45,033 nt of DNA, taken from NCBI GenBank assembly GCA_902768825.1, contig CACXMR010000031.1, positions 19,973-65,005 of the forward strand, read 5' to 3'. The stretch comes from an uncultured Ruminococcus sp. GTDB lineage: Bacteria; Bacillota; Clostridia; Oscillospirales; Acutalibacteraceae. The translations under genes and the position numbers were made by a program. Shown here one piece after another: positions 8,002 to 17,814 of this stretch. The number at the start of each line of letters is the position of its first letter. Position 1 is the first letter of the stretch. The notes beneath the pieces were generated by a model. The model ran no database searches. It saw nothing but the letters and a program-made list of their open reading frames with translations, and was not told where the DNA came from.

Positions 8002-8595
8002 TCAGTCATAGTCCTTGAAAAACTCCATCAGCTCATGGAAGCTCTCCTCGGACTGCTCGTCCGTAGAATTGTAGTAAAGCAGAAGGCTGCCGTTATCATC
8101 GGGATCACGAAGGTTTTCAGGCACGTTAAAGTTAAGAGAAGCGAGATACTCATCCCAGTGCTCAAGCTTCCACACATCTCTGTCTGAATTCCTGTTTATC
8201 ATTCTCTGGTGGCAAACCTCCGGGTCGGTAACTATCCAGATCACCGTGAGCTTTGCTCCTGCCTCGGCAAGCTTCTCCCTGAGTGCCTTGATATAGTCGT
8301 TATCCCTGATCTCCCTTGTGAAGGGGGCATTCACCATCACCAGATCGGCATATTTCAGTGCTTCAAAGGCAAGGTCCAGGATGACCTCATACTCATAGTC
8401 ACGGATCTCCCTCTCAAAGAACTTTGAGCTTCTATTATATTCCTCCCCTGCGATCTTAAAGATCTGCTTAGACAGGGGTATAAGTGTATCCTTATCAAGA
8501 TAGACGATGTGTTTCAGCTCTGTTGCAAGCTTTTTTGCAAGTCTTGTCTTTCCGCAGGCCGGCGGAGAAGTCACAAATATAAGTCTCTTTTCCAT
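8002..8595 (-). CDS. P-loop kinase-like ATPase, AAA_33/zeta-type, substrate unknown
   Basis: A 197-residue soluble protein with a Walker A loop at residues 10-17 (SPPACGKT) and a basic lid-like stretch (CHQRMINRNSDRD). This layout is typical of small nucleoside or nucleotide kinases and of zeta-toxin or chloramphenicol-phosphotransferase-like enzymes that phosphorylate small molecules. It is a stand-alone gene with its own terminator and a good ribosome binding site (GAGGGAG, about 9 nt before ATG). No antitoxin-like partner is next to it, so a toxin role is unlikely. The substrate cannot be told from the sequence. Confidence 0.75.
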   Translation of the reverse strand: MEKRLIFVTSPPACGKTRLAKKLATELKHIVYLDKDTLIPLSKQIFKIAGEEYNRSSKFFEREIRDYEYEVILDLAFEALKYADLVMVNAPFTREIRDNDYIKALREKLAEAGAKLTVIWIVTDPEVCHQRMINRNSDRDVWKLEHWDEYLASLNFNVPENLRDPDDNGSLLLYYNSTDEQSEESFHELMEFFKDYD

Positions 8596-8647
8596 TAAAA
8601 AAACTCCCTCTTACGAATATTATATTCCATAGCCCCCTACGGAGCCG

Positions 8648-8676
8648 ATATTAAATTACAAACCCTGTCGGAACAA
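8648..8676 (-). promoter_or_regulatory. Possible promoter of the P-loop kinase gene
   Basis: Minus strand: TTGTTC (8676-8671), 17-bp spacer, TAATAT (8653-8648). It lies about 50 nt upstream of the ATG. The hexamers are only moderate. Confidence 0.4.
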
Positions 8677-8879
8677 TAATTATCCCTATGAGCCTAATAT
8701 ATAATAACATATCTCTTCCAAAAAATCCATACATTTTTTTAATTTCGTAAACAAAATAATTCTTTTCTAATTCTTTACACTGTCTGACTGCCATTCTCCG
8801 GCCCAAGCAAGGATATCCTGCTCTCTGACCCTCCCTGTCCGGAAGGGATTACCCAGAGTCTGCACTGCCATTTTGTGTA

Positions 8880-8908
8880 TTGAAAAAACCAACTCAAAAT
8901 GTTAGAAT
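8880..8908 (+). promoter_or_regulatory. Promoter of the ybaK-MoxR-DUF58-transglutaminase cluster
   Basis: TTGAAA (8880-8885), 17-bp spacer, TAGAAT (8903-8908). The leader would be about 32 nt, with AGGGAG just before the ATG at 8947. Confidence 0.65.
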
Positions 8909-8946
8909 AATACTTGACAGGTAATAATGAATAAGGGAGCTGTAAA

Positions 8947-9429
8947 ATGGCTAAGGATAATAAAACTAACGCTATGCGAAAGCTTGACAGCATGGGAATA
9001 AGCTACAAGGAACATTACTATACCGAAACAGGAGCCGTCAGCGGACTGGAAACTGCCAGAGCACTGGGAGAGGACCCGGAGCAGGTGTTCAAGACCCTGG
9101 TAACTACGGGCAAATCAGGGGAGCACTATGTTTTTCTCGTGCCTGTGGCCCATGAGCTTGACCTCAAAAAGGCTGCCGCTGCAGTGGGAGAAAAATCTAT
9201 CGTCATGCTCAAGTCAAAGGAGCTTCTTCCCCTTACAGGATATATCCACGGTGGCTGCTCACCCATCGGGATGAAAAAGCTTTTCACTACAGTCATAAAC
9301 GAAACAGCGGAGCTTTTTGATACGGTCTTTTTCAGCGGCGGAAAAATAGGCTTCCAGATTGAGATGAGCCTTGACGATCTGCAAAGAGTCATACCCTTTA
9401 CTTTGCACGACATCACAGTAGACGGATAG
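8947..9429 (+). CDS. ybaK: YbaK/EbsC-type aminoacyl-tRNA deacylase
   Basis: YbaK proteins remove cysteine wrongly attached to tRNA(Pro), working with prolyl-tRNA synthetase. The 160 residues follow the family closely: the catalytic-lysine region QVFKTLVTTG, an acidic-hydrophobic strand ending in VPVAHELDLKKAA, the GGCSPIGMKK loop and the late GGKIGFQIEMSLDDL stretch. The start ATG has AGGGAG upstream. It is the first gene of the only plus-strand block. The MoxR gene starts 55 nt later, so the two may share a transcript although their roles are unrelated. Cys-tRNA(Pro) deacylase is the best call; other members act on other tRNAs. Confidence 0.92.
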   Translation: MAKDNKTNAMRKLDSMGISYKEHYYTETGAVSGLETARALGEDPEQVFKTLVTTGKSGEHYVFLVPVAHELDLKKAAAAVGEKSIVMLKSKELLPLTGYIHGGCSPIGMKKLFTTVINETAELFDTVFFSGGKIGFQIEMSLDDLQRVIPFTLHDITVDG

Positions 9430-9484
9430 ATTATGCAGGGCTTTGCCCTCAGGCAACACACGACCTTGAAAGGAAGGAAAACAA

Positions 9485-10438
9485 ATGGGAACAGAATTGG
9501 TTGAAAGAGCACATCAGGTGCTCAGGGAGGTCGATAAGGTGATCCTCGGCAAACAGACGGAAACTGCCGAGATACTCACCGCATTTCTGGCAAACGGTCA
9601 TGTTTTGCTGGAGGATATTCCCGGAGTGGGCAAAACCACCCTTGCCACAGCGTTTTCAAAGGCAATGGGCCTTGAGTGCCGGAGAGTACAGTTCACTCCG
9701 GACGTAATGCCCTCTGATCTCACAGGCTTCTCTGTCTACCGCAGGGATCAGGACAAGTTTGTATATCAGGAGGGCAGCATATTCTGCAATATACTGCTTG
9801 CCGACGAGATAAACCGTACATCCCCAAAAACCCAGTCTGCTCTGCTTGAGGTAATGGAAGAGAGAAAGGTCTCGGTTGACGGAGTTACAAGGGATGCACC
9901 TGTCCCGTTCCTGGTCATCGCCACCCAGAACCCTTCGGGAGCCGCAGGAACCCAGCTTTTGCCTGAGGCACAGATCGACCGTTTTATGATAACCCTGTCT
10001 CTGGGATATCCTGATTACCTCAGCGAGCTGGAGATAGCCCGCACCACAGGCAAAAAAGCAAGGACGGACGATACCTCTCCCGTCATCACCAGAGAAGAGT
10101 TTATCTCCATGCAGGAGCAGATCCATGAGGTATACATCAAGGATATAGTATATGATTATATTATAAAGCTGATAACCGCCACAAGAAATCATCCTTACAT
10201 TGAAAGGGGCGCAAGCCCCAGAGCCACCATCGCCCTTGTAAAAAGCTCCAAGGCATACGCATGGCTCCAGGGCAGGGACTATGTTATCCCGATGGACGTG
10301 ATTACCCAGCTTCCTTATGTCCTGATGCACAGGCTGACCCTTAACATGGCGGCAAGGATGAACGGCAGCAGCAGGAATGACATTATAGCTGATCTGCTTA
10401 AAACCACACCCCAGCCCTATCTTGGTGGCACGAAATGA
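9485..10438 (+). CDS. MoxR-family AAA+ ATPase
   Basis: MoxR ATPases are cytoplasmic AAA+ proteins thought to act as chaperones for DUF58 and VWA partners. The 317 residues show Walker A at 46-52 (PGVGKTT), Walker B at 102-108 (ILLADEINR region), sensor 1 (VIATQNP) and an arginine-finger region (EAQIDRFM). A strong AAGGAAGG ribosome binding site precedes the ATG. The stop overlaps the next start by 4 nt (ATGA), so translation of the DUF58 gene is coupled. The set MoxR-DUF58-transglutaminase is a conserved arrangement in bacteria; its molecular job is poorly known. Confidence 0.93.
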   Translation: MGTELVERAHQVLREVDKVILGKQTETAEILTAFLANGHVLLEDIPGVGKTTLATAFSKAMGLECRRVQFTPDVMPSDLTGFSVYRRDQDKFVYQEGSIFCNILLADEINRTSPKTQSALLEVMEERKVSVDGVTRDAPVPFLVIATQNPSGAAGTQLLPEAQIDRFMITLSLGYPDYLSELEIARTTGKKARTDDTSPVITREEFISMQEQIHEVYIKDIVYDYIIKLITATRNHPYIERGASPRATIALVKSSKAYAWLQGRDYVIPMDVITQLPYVLMHRLTLNMAARMNGSSRNDIIADLLKTTPQPYLGGTK

Positions 10439-11523
10439 AGGGGCTGACAACAATACTCACGATGCTTGCTATATGGTACTTTGCGGGCATGTTCAGGCAG
10501 ACATGGATGATGGTGCTCGCTGTGACCATAGGCGTCATCACCATTCTGATGACAGCCGCAGCCATCTATCAGCAAAGAAAGCTCACCATAGAGCTGCAAA
10601 AAAAGCGCTCCATAGCCTTTAAGAAGCTTGAAAAGGATATATCCATATCAGCCATAAACAAAAGCCGGCTGCCTGTCAACAGGTATAGAGTAAAGATGAA
10701 ATTGCATTACTCCACCGACAAGGACGGCTCCAGGCGCACCCTCAGCGGCTGTGCAAACGGCAAGGGCTCCAAAGAGGATAATCTGTCGGAGTTTTATATC
10801 ACCGCCCCATACTGCGGTGTGATAAACATTGAGCTGAAAAAGGTCAGAGTCTATGATCCGCTTACGCTGTTTTCATCCACCCGCAGGCTGAGAGAATCCG
10901 GAGAGATAATTGTGTTCCCGGTAGAGAAGCGCATGAACATCATCATGCCCGCAGTGGGCAGCTATGACGACATTCCCCTGACTGAGACCCGCACCCCGAA
11001 AAAGGGCGATGATCACAGTGAGGTGCATCTTATCCGTGAGTACATCCCCGGCGACCTGACAAGACATATCCATCACAACTTCAGTGCTAAGACCGATTCC
11101 ATCTGGGTAAAGGAATTTACAAAGGACAACGACCTGATATTTGACCTGTTCCTGGACACATCAGGCTCTGACACGCTGCAAACCGATGAGTGGGACGCAT
11201 TCTATGAGATAGTATTCTCTGTGCTCATAGCTCTGGTCCGCAAGGAAGTCGCCCTTAACGTGCATTATTTCGACAGGGCAAGGGGCGGTATCGTGCAGTT
11301 CACCGCAGACACAGAGGAGCTCTGTGCCGAGCTTCTTGCAAAGCTCTACCTTGCCGACAAAAGCTGCAGACCGGAGGAGCTTTTCAGCGGCACAGACACC
11401 CGTTCTCCCGGCAGAATGGTCATCACCACCGGTCTTGAGTGGTACTTTTCGGGCCGTCCGGTCTATCGCTTTCACAAGGAAAAGACAGAGGCGGAGCTGT
11501 CGGCTCTTGCCTTCCGGCTATGA
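10435..11523 (+). CDS. DUF58 membrane protein, MoxR partner
   Basis: A 362-residue protein with a hydrophobic N-terminal hairpin (TTILTMLAIWYFAG and a second segment near residues 25-45), then a soluble part. The DUF58 core is clear: REYIPGDLTRHIHHNFSAK followed by WVKEF, and then a VWA-like fold beginning FDLFLDTSGSD. The MIDAS-like DTSGS is intact (Asp-x-Ser-x-Ser). It overlaps the MoxR stop by 4 nt and is followed closely by the transglutaminase gene. The likely role is a membrane-bound adaptor between the ATPase and the surface enzyme; this is inferred from neighbourhood. Confidence 0.88.
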   Translation: MKGLTTILTMLAIWYFAGMFRQTWMMVLAVTIGVITILMTAAAIYQQRKLTIELQKKRSIAFKKLEKDISISAINKSRLPVNRYRVKMKLHYSTDKDGSRRTLSGCANGKGSKEDNLSEFYITAPYCGVINIELKKVRVYDPLTLFSSTRRLRESGEIIVFPVEKRMNIIMPAVGSYDDIPLTETRTPKKGDDHSEVHLIREYIPGDLTRHIHHNFSAKTDSIWVKEFTKDNDLIFDLFLDTSGSDTLQTDEWDAFYEIVFSVLIALVRKEVALNVHYFDRARGGIVQFTADTEELCAELLAKLYLADKSCRPEELFSGTDTRSPGRMVITTGLEWYFSGRPVYRFHKEKTEAELSALAFRL

Positions 11524-11641
11524 AGGCAGGTGATGCGCTATAAAGAATAAAACAAAAAACAAACCCCAAAAAATTATAATCACCACGGTCCACAACTATA
11601 AGGACAAGCGTGAGCGCCGCAAAGAGGAACAGGAACGGCGC

Positions 11642-14011
11642 ATGATCGACAGATCTCCCTTGCTGCCGGCAGTCTACATCCTTGGCATTGTAAGCATGAT
11701 CCTGAGCATCGGTGATCTGCTGGGTCTGAGCTTCAGGTATTATTTGATGATCTTTACCTCGACCACGCTGCTGACCATGGTATTCTGGTATCTCTACACA
11801 AGGCACAAAAGGATTTTTATCTATGCTACCGGCATCATCACCGTGACTGCAGGGTTGATAATGATCCCACAGGTCTATTCTGTGACCTCAAGGATAAAAT
11901 ATCTTGTCACACACAACTATCCCCTGAGCGGACTATCCCTTGATACCGTTTTCCTGCTGACCACTTTGGTGCTGCTGACCTTTTTCCTGTTCTGTCTGGA
12001 ATTTGTCATCCGCAGCCATGCCCTGATGTTTGCCATAGGCATCGTGCTGATGATACTGACGCCCATCTTCGGACACACCATGGCTATCCCCAATATGGTT
12101 ATGCTTGTGCTCTTTGAGACAGGTTTTGCCGTCATCAACATGACAGAGCGCCGCAGCATCAAGAACGTCATGAAAATGAAAAGACGTTCCCGCATAAACG
12201 TGCTGAGTATGGTGCTGGTTTTTGCAATAGCGGTCATTGCCCTGGTCCCTGCCCTCATAATAGAGCGCAGCAACGAAAACGAGCTTTTCAGCCTTGCCTA
12301 TCAGACAGACAACCTCATCAAGGAGGGCATCACAAGGCTCATGGGCGACACCATCTCCGGCGACCTGAACGGAGGAAGCATCAACCGTGGAAACCTCTAT
12401 CAGTCCGGCGCAGAACAGCTATCCGTCACAGTGAACAAGATACCCACCGAAACCTTCTATATCAAAGGCTTTGTGGGCAAAAACTATTCCGACAGCAACT
12501 GGAGCAACGCCTATGTCATGGGAAGCTCCGGCTCGGACGGCAGTGCCTATATGGAACCGTTTATGGATGATGTTTTTGAATTTGCCCTCGAAAGGTATCT
12601 CCGTTCCTCTGCCGAACCTCTGCCCTATCCCTATTATTATCTCCACTCCGACCTGTCCGACCCGATCTCGGAGTTGCACTACCTATTAGCCAAGGATACC
12701 ACCCTGAACGACAAATACTACAGCGAGGTGGAAATAGACGGCTCAAGGTATCTCAAATTGGAGAGTGAACAGCAGTCTGTGGGCTTCTTTCTCAACGAAA
12801 AGGCTACCGACGTAACCTTTGGCAGCCTTAGTCCCGCCACTCAAAAGACGCTTTTTGTGCCATATTACGGCAAATACAGCCCGTCAAGGTCAATCACCAC
12901 AGCGGATTATTCTATCGAGGCATATCCAAACAGCTTTTTGTCGGTCAATGATATCAAGCGGTCAGATGACGATGATGAGCTGACCATTTACAAGTGCATC
13001 GAGGATGAATATGAAAGTGTTCTTCCGTCTCATTACACAAGCTATCCTGGCGGGACCTTCAAAAGGCTTGAAGAGCTTTGCAAGGAGACTCCCCTGACCG
13101 ACCTGAACTCCATCACTACCTTTATCCTTGTGACCCTGCAAAACCGTGCCGTTTATACCACCACCCCAGGCACCACTCCCTATAACAAGGATGTCATTGA
13201 TTATTTCCTTTTTGAAAACGGAAAGGGCTACTGTGTGCACTTTGCCTCAGCCGCCACCCTCATGTACCGGATGTACGGCATACCCGCACGATATGTAACC
13301 GGATACACCGCAAGCCCCACCGACTTTCGTTATAACCGCATAAACAGGGGGTATTTCACGGCAACACTGACCGACAAGTCCGCCCATGCCTGGGTCGAGA
13401 TATATCTCAAGGACTACGGCTGGGTACCCGTAGAGGTGACCCCTGCCACTGACGGACTGATGCACGCTTCCTATCCCGGTTATAACGAGTCTGTCATGCG
13501 ATTCATCATGGACCGCTACGGCTGGAAGTTCAACGGCGACTCCAATGCCACAACCACCACGGTTGACGATAACGGCGATGACGTCGCAGCGGAAGCGTCA
13601 TCCGGCATGATATCCGGTTTTGCTCTGCTCATAATTGCCGCAGCAGCCGGCGTTGTTGCCTTCTTGCTGATACGCAGACACCGGATAATACGCAGTCTGT
13701 CATCAATGAGCTGCATAAATCTCTTTGACCGCATAATGAGGATGCTGCACTATTCAAAGGAGCTGACCGACAAGACCGGTTCCGAAAAGGATTTCCCAAA
13801 GCTTCTGAGCGAAAGTATATCCTCACTGAGCTACGAGGACTGCGAGCGGCTCATAAACACCCTGCTCACAGCTAACTATTCCAACCGTGAGGTGACTCCT
13901 GAGGACAGAGATCACGTTGAAGATTGCTGCAGGAGAATTTCCCTTGAGCTTTACGGCAGATGCAATTTCCTTAAGAAGCTGTCCTTCAGGTTTATCCGGG
14001 CCTTCATATAG
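11642..14011 (+). CDS. TgpA-like membrane transglutaminase
   Basis: A 789-residue protein with about six N-terminal membrane helices, an extracytoplasmic part, the transglutaminase core, another helix (FALLIIAAAAGVVAFLLI) and a cytoplasmic tail. The catalytic residues are Cys531 (KGYCVHFA), His582 (HAWVE) and Glu598 (VPVEVTP) where classic enzymes have Asp; Glu is also seen in Firmicute relatives. The ATG has AGGA 7 nt upstream. However, the same frame stays open for 36 codons upstream with a basic, helical-looking sequence, and a better-coupled ATG at 11533 lies one base out of frame. Either this ATG is right or the gene has lost a base. It ends the MoxR-DUF58 operon. Confidence 0.85.
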   Translation: MIDRSPLLPAVYILGIVSMILSIGDLLGLSFRYYLMIFTSTTLLTMVFWYLYTRHKRIFIYATGIITVTAGLIMIPQVYSVTSRIKYLVTHNYPLSGLSLDTVFLLTTLVLLTFFLFCLEFVIRSHALMFAIGIVLMILTPIFGHTMAIPNMVMLVLFETGFAVINMTERRSIKNVMKMKRRSRINVLSMVLVFAIAVIALVPALIIERSNENELFSLAYQTDNLIKEGITRLMGDTISGDLNGGSINRGNLYQSGAEQLSVTVNKIPTETFYIKGFVGKNYSDSNWSNAYVMGSSGSDGSAYMEPFMDDVFEFALERYLRSSAEPLPYPYYYLHSDLSDPISELHYLLAKDTTLNDKYYSEVEIDGSRYLKLESEQQSVGFFLNEKATDVTFGSLSPATQKTLFVPYYGKYSPSRSITTADYSIEAYPNSFLSVNDIKRSDDDDELTIYKCIEDEYESVLPSHYTSYPGGTFKRLEELCKETPLTDLNSITTFILVTLQNRAVYTTTPGTTPYNKDVIDYFLFENGKGYCVHFASAATLMYRMYGIPARYVTGYTASPTDFRYNRINRGYFTATLTDKSAHAWVEIYLKDYGWVPVEVTPATDGLMHASYPGYNESVMRFIMDRYGWKFNGDSNATTTTVDDNGDDVAAEASSGMISGFALLIIAAAAGVVAFLLIRRHRIIRSLSSMSCINLFDRIMRMLHYSKELTDKTGSEKDFPKLLSESISSLSYEDCERLINTLLTANYSNREVTPEDRDHVEDCCRRISLELYGRCNFLKKLSFRFIRAFI

Positions 14012-14169
14012 CAGTAACATTTTGCCGATGCAGGTTTATACAAATATTCAAAAGAAAATAAAGTTTTTATGCGTCTGAGAAATCAGGGGCTTTCAGCCCC
14101 TTACCCCTGACCAAAGGCTCTGTCTTGGGATTCCGCAAGCTTTTGATTTTGTAATTTTTCAAGCGACAA

Positions 14170-14213
14170 TAGTAAAGTCCTGACTCCGTAAAGGAATCAG
14201 GACTGTTTTTTTG
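14170..14213. terminator. Terminator between the convergent transglutaminase and rpoC genes
   Basis: AGTCCTGA and TCAGGACT (14176-14204) pair, with TCC/GGA extending the stem past one mismatch. A T7 run follows on the plus strand. The minus-strand side has only TTTACT, so it is stronger for the plus-strand operon. The 14012-14169 stretch holds only a small GGGGCT-TTC-AGCCCC hairpin and no gene. Confidence 0.85.
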
Positions 14214-14254
14214 CTCAGGCTATGCGCCGAAGCTGTTCATTTGTAATGCTTTTA

Positions 14255-17200
14255 TCATTCGCTAACTGCGCCGGCAGCCTCGATCTCTACATCGCTGTAG
14301 CGGTGCATACCGGTTCCTGCAGGAACAAGCTTTCCGATGATGACGTTCTCCTTGAGTCCCATCAGCGGGTCGGACTTGCCCTTGATAGCAGCGTCTGTGA
14401 GCACCCTTGTGGTCTCCTGGAAGGACGCAGCCGACAGGAAGGAATCCGTGGCAAGGGATGCCTTGGTGATACCAAGCAGCAGCGGAGTGTAGGTGGCAAG
14501 CTCCAGACCTTCTTCGCCTTCGGCTATGCGCCTCTCTACAGCCTCGTTCTCTGCATAGAACTCACCCTTGTCAACCAGTGATCCCGGCAGCAGGTTAGTG
14601 GAGCCTGCCTCGTCGATCCTGATCTTGCGCATCATCTGACGGATGATTACTTCAATGTGCTTATCGTTGATATCAACACCCTGCAGTCTGTAGGCAAGCT
14701 GTACTTCCTGTATCAGGTAGTCCTGTACGGCAGCAGTGCCCTTTATGGTCAGTACATCGTGGGGGTTTACAGAACCCTCTGTAATAAGATCGCCAGCCTC
14801 GATGATCTGACCTTCCTCAACCTTCGGCCTTGAACCAAAGGGAATGAGATATTCCTTCTTCTCTCCGGTCTCAGGATTGGTGATAACTGCATGACGGTTC
14901 TTCTTTATCTCCTCAAAAGTCACCTTGCCGCCGATCTCGCTGATGATAGCAAGATGCTTTGGCTTTCTGGCCTCGAAGAGCTCTTCAACTCTCGGCAGAC
15001 CCTGTGTGATATCCTCACCGCCTGCAACACCGCCGGTATGGAAGGTTCTCATGGTGAGCTGTGTGCCGGGCTCTCCGATGGACTGTGCGGCTATGATTCC
15101 TACTGCCTCGCCGATAGTCACAGGCATACCGTTTGCAAGGTTTGATCCATAGCACTTGCGGCACACACCATGCTTTGCACGGCAGTCAATGATAGAGCGG
15201 ATCTTGATTGAGGTCACGCCCTTGCCAACTATAATGTCAGCGTCATGGTCATCCATCATCTTATTCTTGGAAACCAGCACCTCGCCTGTCTCACTGTCAA
15301 CGAAGTCATCACACAGATATCTGCCCAGAAGTCTCTCGTGCATTGACTCGGTAACTGACTTGCCGTCCATCAGGTCATAGACAACGATACCGTCTGTAGT
15401 GCCGCAGTCCTCCTCACGGATGATGACCTCCTGCGAAACGTCAACAAGACGTCTTGTGAGGTATCCTGAGTCGGCGGTACGAAGAGCCGTATCTGCCAGT
15501 CCCTTACGGGCGCCACGGGATGAAATGAAGTATTCGAGAATGTTAAGACCTTCACGATAGTTAGCCCTGATGGGGATCTCGATGGTCTTACCTGATGTGT
15601 TTGCGATAAGTCCTCGCATACCTGCGAGCTGTCTGATCTGGCTCATAGAACCACGGGCGCCTGAATCCGCCATCATGAAGATGGGGTTATACTGTCCCAG
15701 GTTGCCCTGAAGAGCGGCGGTAACGTCATTTGTAGCCTTGTCCCAGATCTTGAGCACCTTCTCATAGCGCTCCTGGTTTGACATGAAGCCTCTGCGGAAC
15801 ATCTTGGTCACCTTGTCGATCTCGGCCTCGGCGCCCTTGATGATCTCCTTCTTTGCCGGGGGTATCTCTGCGTCGCAGACTGCAACGGTGATAGCTCCCT
15901 TTGTGGAGTATTTATAGCCCTGGGCCTTGACATCGTCCAGCACACGGGATGTGATCTGTGTGCCGTGCTTCTTAATGCACTTGTCAATGATCTTTCCCAG
16001 CTGCTTCTTCCCTACGAGGAAGTCTATCTCGTATTTCATGAAGTTTTCGGGCTTGCTTCTGTCCACATAACCCAGATCCTGAGGAATGGGTCTGTTAAAG
16101 ATGATGCGTCCTACGGTGGTGTCGATGAGCACACTGCGCTTTTCGCCGTTCCACTCACCCTCACGGCGCACCTTTATCTTTGCATGGAGGCTTACGACCT
16201 TTGTTTCATAGGCCATGATAGCCTCGTCCGTATCTCTGAATATCTTGCCTTCGCCGGGTTCACCGTCCTTGTTGAGGGTCAGGTAATATGAACCCAGCAC
16301 CATGTCCTGAGTAGGCACGGTAACAGGCTTACCGTCTGAAGGCTTGAGCAGGTTGTTGGCGGCAAGCATGAGGAAACGAGCCTCTGCCTGAGCCTCTGCG
16401 GAAAGGGGAACGTGCACAGCCATCTGGTCGCCGTCAAAGTCAGCGTTGAATGCTGTACAAGCGAGGGGATGGAGCTTGAGGGCCTTACCCTCTACAAGCA
16501 CAGGCTCAAATGCCTGAATGCCCAGTCTGTGAAGTGTAGGTGCACGGTTGAGCATTACAGGATGACCCTTGATAACCCTCTCCAGTGCGTCCCAGACCTC
16601 GGGCTTTGCACGCTCGACGGCCTTTCTTGCGGCCTTTATGTTCTGAGCGGAACCGCTCTCTACAAGAATCTTCATTACAAAGGGCTTAAACAGCTCCAGA
16701 GCCATCTCCTTAGGCAGACCGCACTGATACATTTTCAGCTCAGGGCCTACGACGATAACGGAACGGCCCGAATAGTCAACACGCTTGCCCAGAAGGTTCT
16801 GACGGAAACGTCCCTGCTTGCCCTTGAGCATATCCGAAAGTGACTTGAGTGCTCTGTTGTTGGGGCCTGTTACAGGTCTGCCTCTTCTGCCGTTGTCGAT
16901 AAGTGCGTCAACTGCCTCCTGAAGCATACGCTTCTCGTTGCGGATGATGATATCGGGAGCCTTGAGCTCTAAAAGCCTTCTGAGACGGTTATTTCTGTTT
17001 ATGACCCTGCGGTAAAGATCGTTGAGGTCAGAGGTCGCAAACCTGCCGCCGTCCAGCTGTACCATAGGACGGATATCCGGCGGGATAACCGGGATAACGT
17101 CAAGGATCATCCACTCGGGACGGTTGCCCGAAAGACGGAAGGACTCTACCACCTCAAGCCTTTTGAGGATCCTTACTCTCTTCTGGCCGCCGGAGACCTC

Positions 17201-17797
17201 CAGCTCTGCCTTGAGGTCCTCAGACAGTGCCTCCAGGTCAATATCCTTGAGAAGCTTCTGAATAGCCTCAGCGCCCATCATTGCCTCAAAGTCGTTCTCA
17301 TACTTCTCCTTCATGTCGGCGTATTCCTTTTCGCTCAGGCACTGCTGCATCGTAAGCTCACGGGCAGCAGGGCTGTCCTCGTCAACTCTTGTGACGATGT
17401 ACATAGCGAAATAGAGCACCTTTTCAAGGGTCCTGGGAGAGATATCAAGTATCAGACCCATTCTTGAAGGAATACCCTTGAAATACCATATATGTGAAAC
17501 GGGAGCCGCAAGCTCAATATGTCCCATTCTCTCACGGCGCACCTTAGCTCTTGTTATCTCAACGTGGCAGCGGTCGCACTTTCTGCCCTTGAAATGTATC
17601 TTCTTATACTTGCCGCAGTGACACTCCCAGTCCTTCTGAGGACCGAAAATAGCCTCGCAGAAGAGGCCGTCCTTTTCGGGCTTCAGTGTACGGTAGTTGA
17701 TAGTTTCGGGCTTTGTGACCTCACCGTATGACCATTCTCTGATCAGGTCAGGAGACGCCAGACCGATCTTTATTGATTCAAATTCATTAAACTCCAT
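14255..17797 (-). CDS. rpoC: RNA polymerase beta' subunit
   Basis: Largest subunit of RNA polymerase, forming one side of the active-site cleft. The 1180 residues show the N-terminal zinc module ([19 protein letters not shown]), the catalytic NADFDGDQM motif that holds magnesium, the trigger-loop region and the second zinc cluster ([13 protein letters not shown]). Length matches Gram-positive homologues, without the large insertions of proteobacteria. It starts 17 nt after the rpoB stop, so both are translated from one message. A shared terminator lies past its end. Confidence 0.99.
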   Translation of the reverse strand: MEFNEFESIKIGLASPDLIREWSYGEVTKPETINYRTLKPEKDGLFCEAIFGPQKDWECHCGKYKKIHFKGRKCDRCHVEITRAKVRRERMGHIELAAPVSHIWYFKGIPSRMGLILDISPRTLEKVLYFAMYIVTRVDEDSPAARELTMQQCLSEKEYADMKEKYENDFEAMMGAEAIQKLLKDIDLEALSEDLKAELEVSGGQKRVRILKRLEVVESFRLSGNRPEWMILDVIPVIPPDIRPMVQLDGGRFATSDLNDLYRRVINRNNRLRRLLELKAPDIIIRNEKRMLQEAVDALIDNGRRGRPVTGPNNRALKSLSDMLKGKQGRFRQNLLGKRVDYSGRSVIVVGPELKMYQCGLPKEMALELFKPFVMKILVESGSAQNIKAARKAVERAKPEVWDALERVIKGHPVMLNRAPTLHRLGIQAFEPVLVEGKALKLHPLACTAFNADFDGDQMAVHVPLSAEAQAEARFLMLAANNLLKPSDGKPVTVPTQDMVLGSYYLTLNKDGEPGEGKIFRDTDEAIMAYETKVVSLHAKIKVRREGEWNGEKRSVLIDTTVGRIIFNRPIPQDLGYVDRSKPENFMKYEIDFLVGKKQLGKIIDKCIKKHGTQITSRVLDDVKAQGYKYSTKGAITVAVCDAEIPPAKKEIIKGAEAEIDKVTKMFRRGFMSNQERYEKVLKIWDKATNDVTAALQGNLGQYNPIFMMADSGARGSMSQIRQLAGMRGLIANTSGKTIEIPIRANYREGLNILEYFISSRGARKGLADTALRTADSGYLTRRLVDVSQEVIIREEDCGTTDGIVVYDLMDGKSVTESMHERLLGRYLCDDFVDSETGEVLVSKNKMMDDHDADIIVGKGVTSIKIRSIIDCRAKHGVCRKCYGSNLANGMPVTIGEAVGIIAAQSIGEPGTQLTMRTFHTGGVAGGEDITQGLPRVEELFEARKPKHLAIISEIGGKVTFEEIKKNRHAVITNPETGEKKEYLIPFGSRPKVEEGQIIEAGDLITEGSVNPHDVLTIKGTAAVQDYLIQEVQLAYRLQGVDINDKHIEVIIRQMMRKIRIDEAGSTNLLPGSLVDKGEFYAENEAVERRIAEGEEGLELATYTPLLLGITKASLATDSFLSAASFQETTRVLTDAAIKGKSDPLMGLKENVIIGKLVPAGTGMHRYSDVEIEAAGAVSE

Positions 17798-17814
17798 TGA
17801 ACCTTGTCCTCCTC

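Larger units (their letters stand above)
8596..8946. other. Divergent intergenic region, 351 nt
   Basis: A+T-rich spacer between the minus-strand kinase gene and the plus-strand ybaK operon. It holds one promoter for each direction (see separate entries). The middle part, 8680-8875, shows no open frame with a ribosome binding site and no strong hairpin. Confidence 0.6.

Noticed and set aside
8002-8595. Zeta-type toxin of a toxin-antitoxin pair
   Set aside because: The fold fits, but there is no small antitoxin gene adjacent, and the gene has its own terminator and promoter, as for a housekeeping kinase.
13400-13440. Loss of the catalytic Asp in the transglutaminase core
   Set aside because: The position holds Glu in VEVTP, which I know from related Firmicute proteins, so inactivity cannot be claimed.
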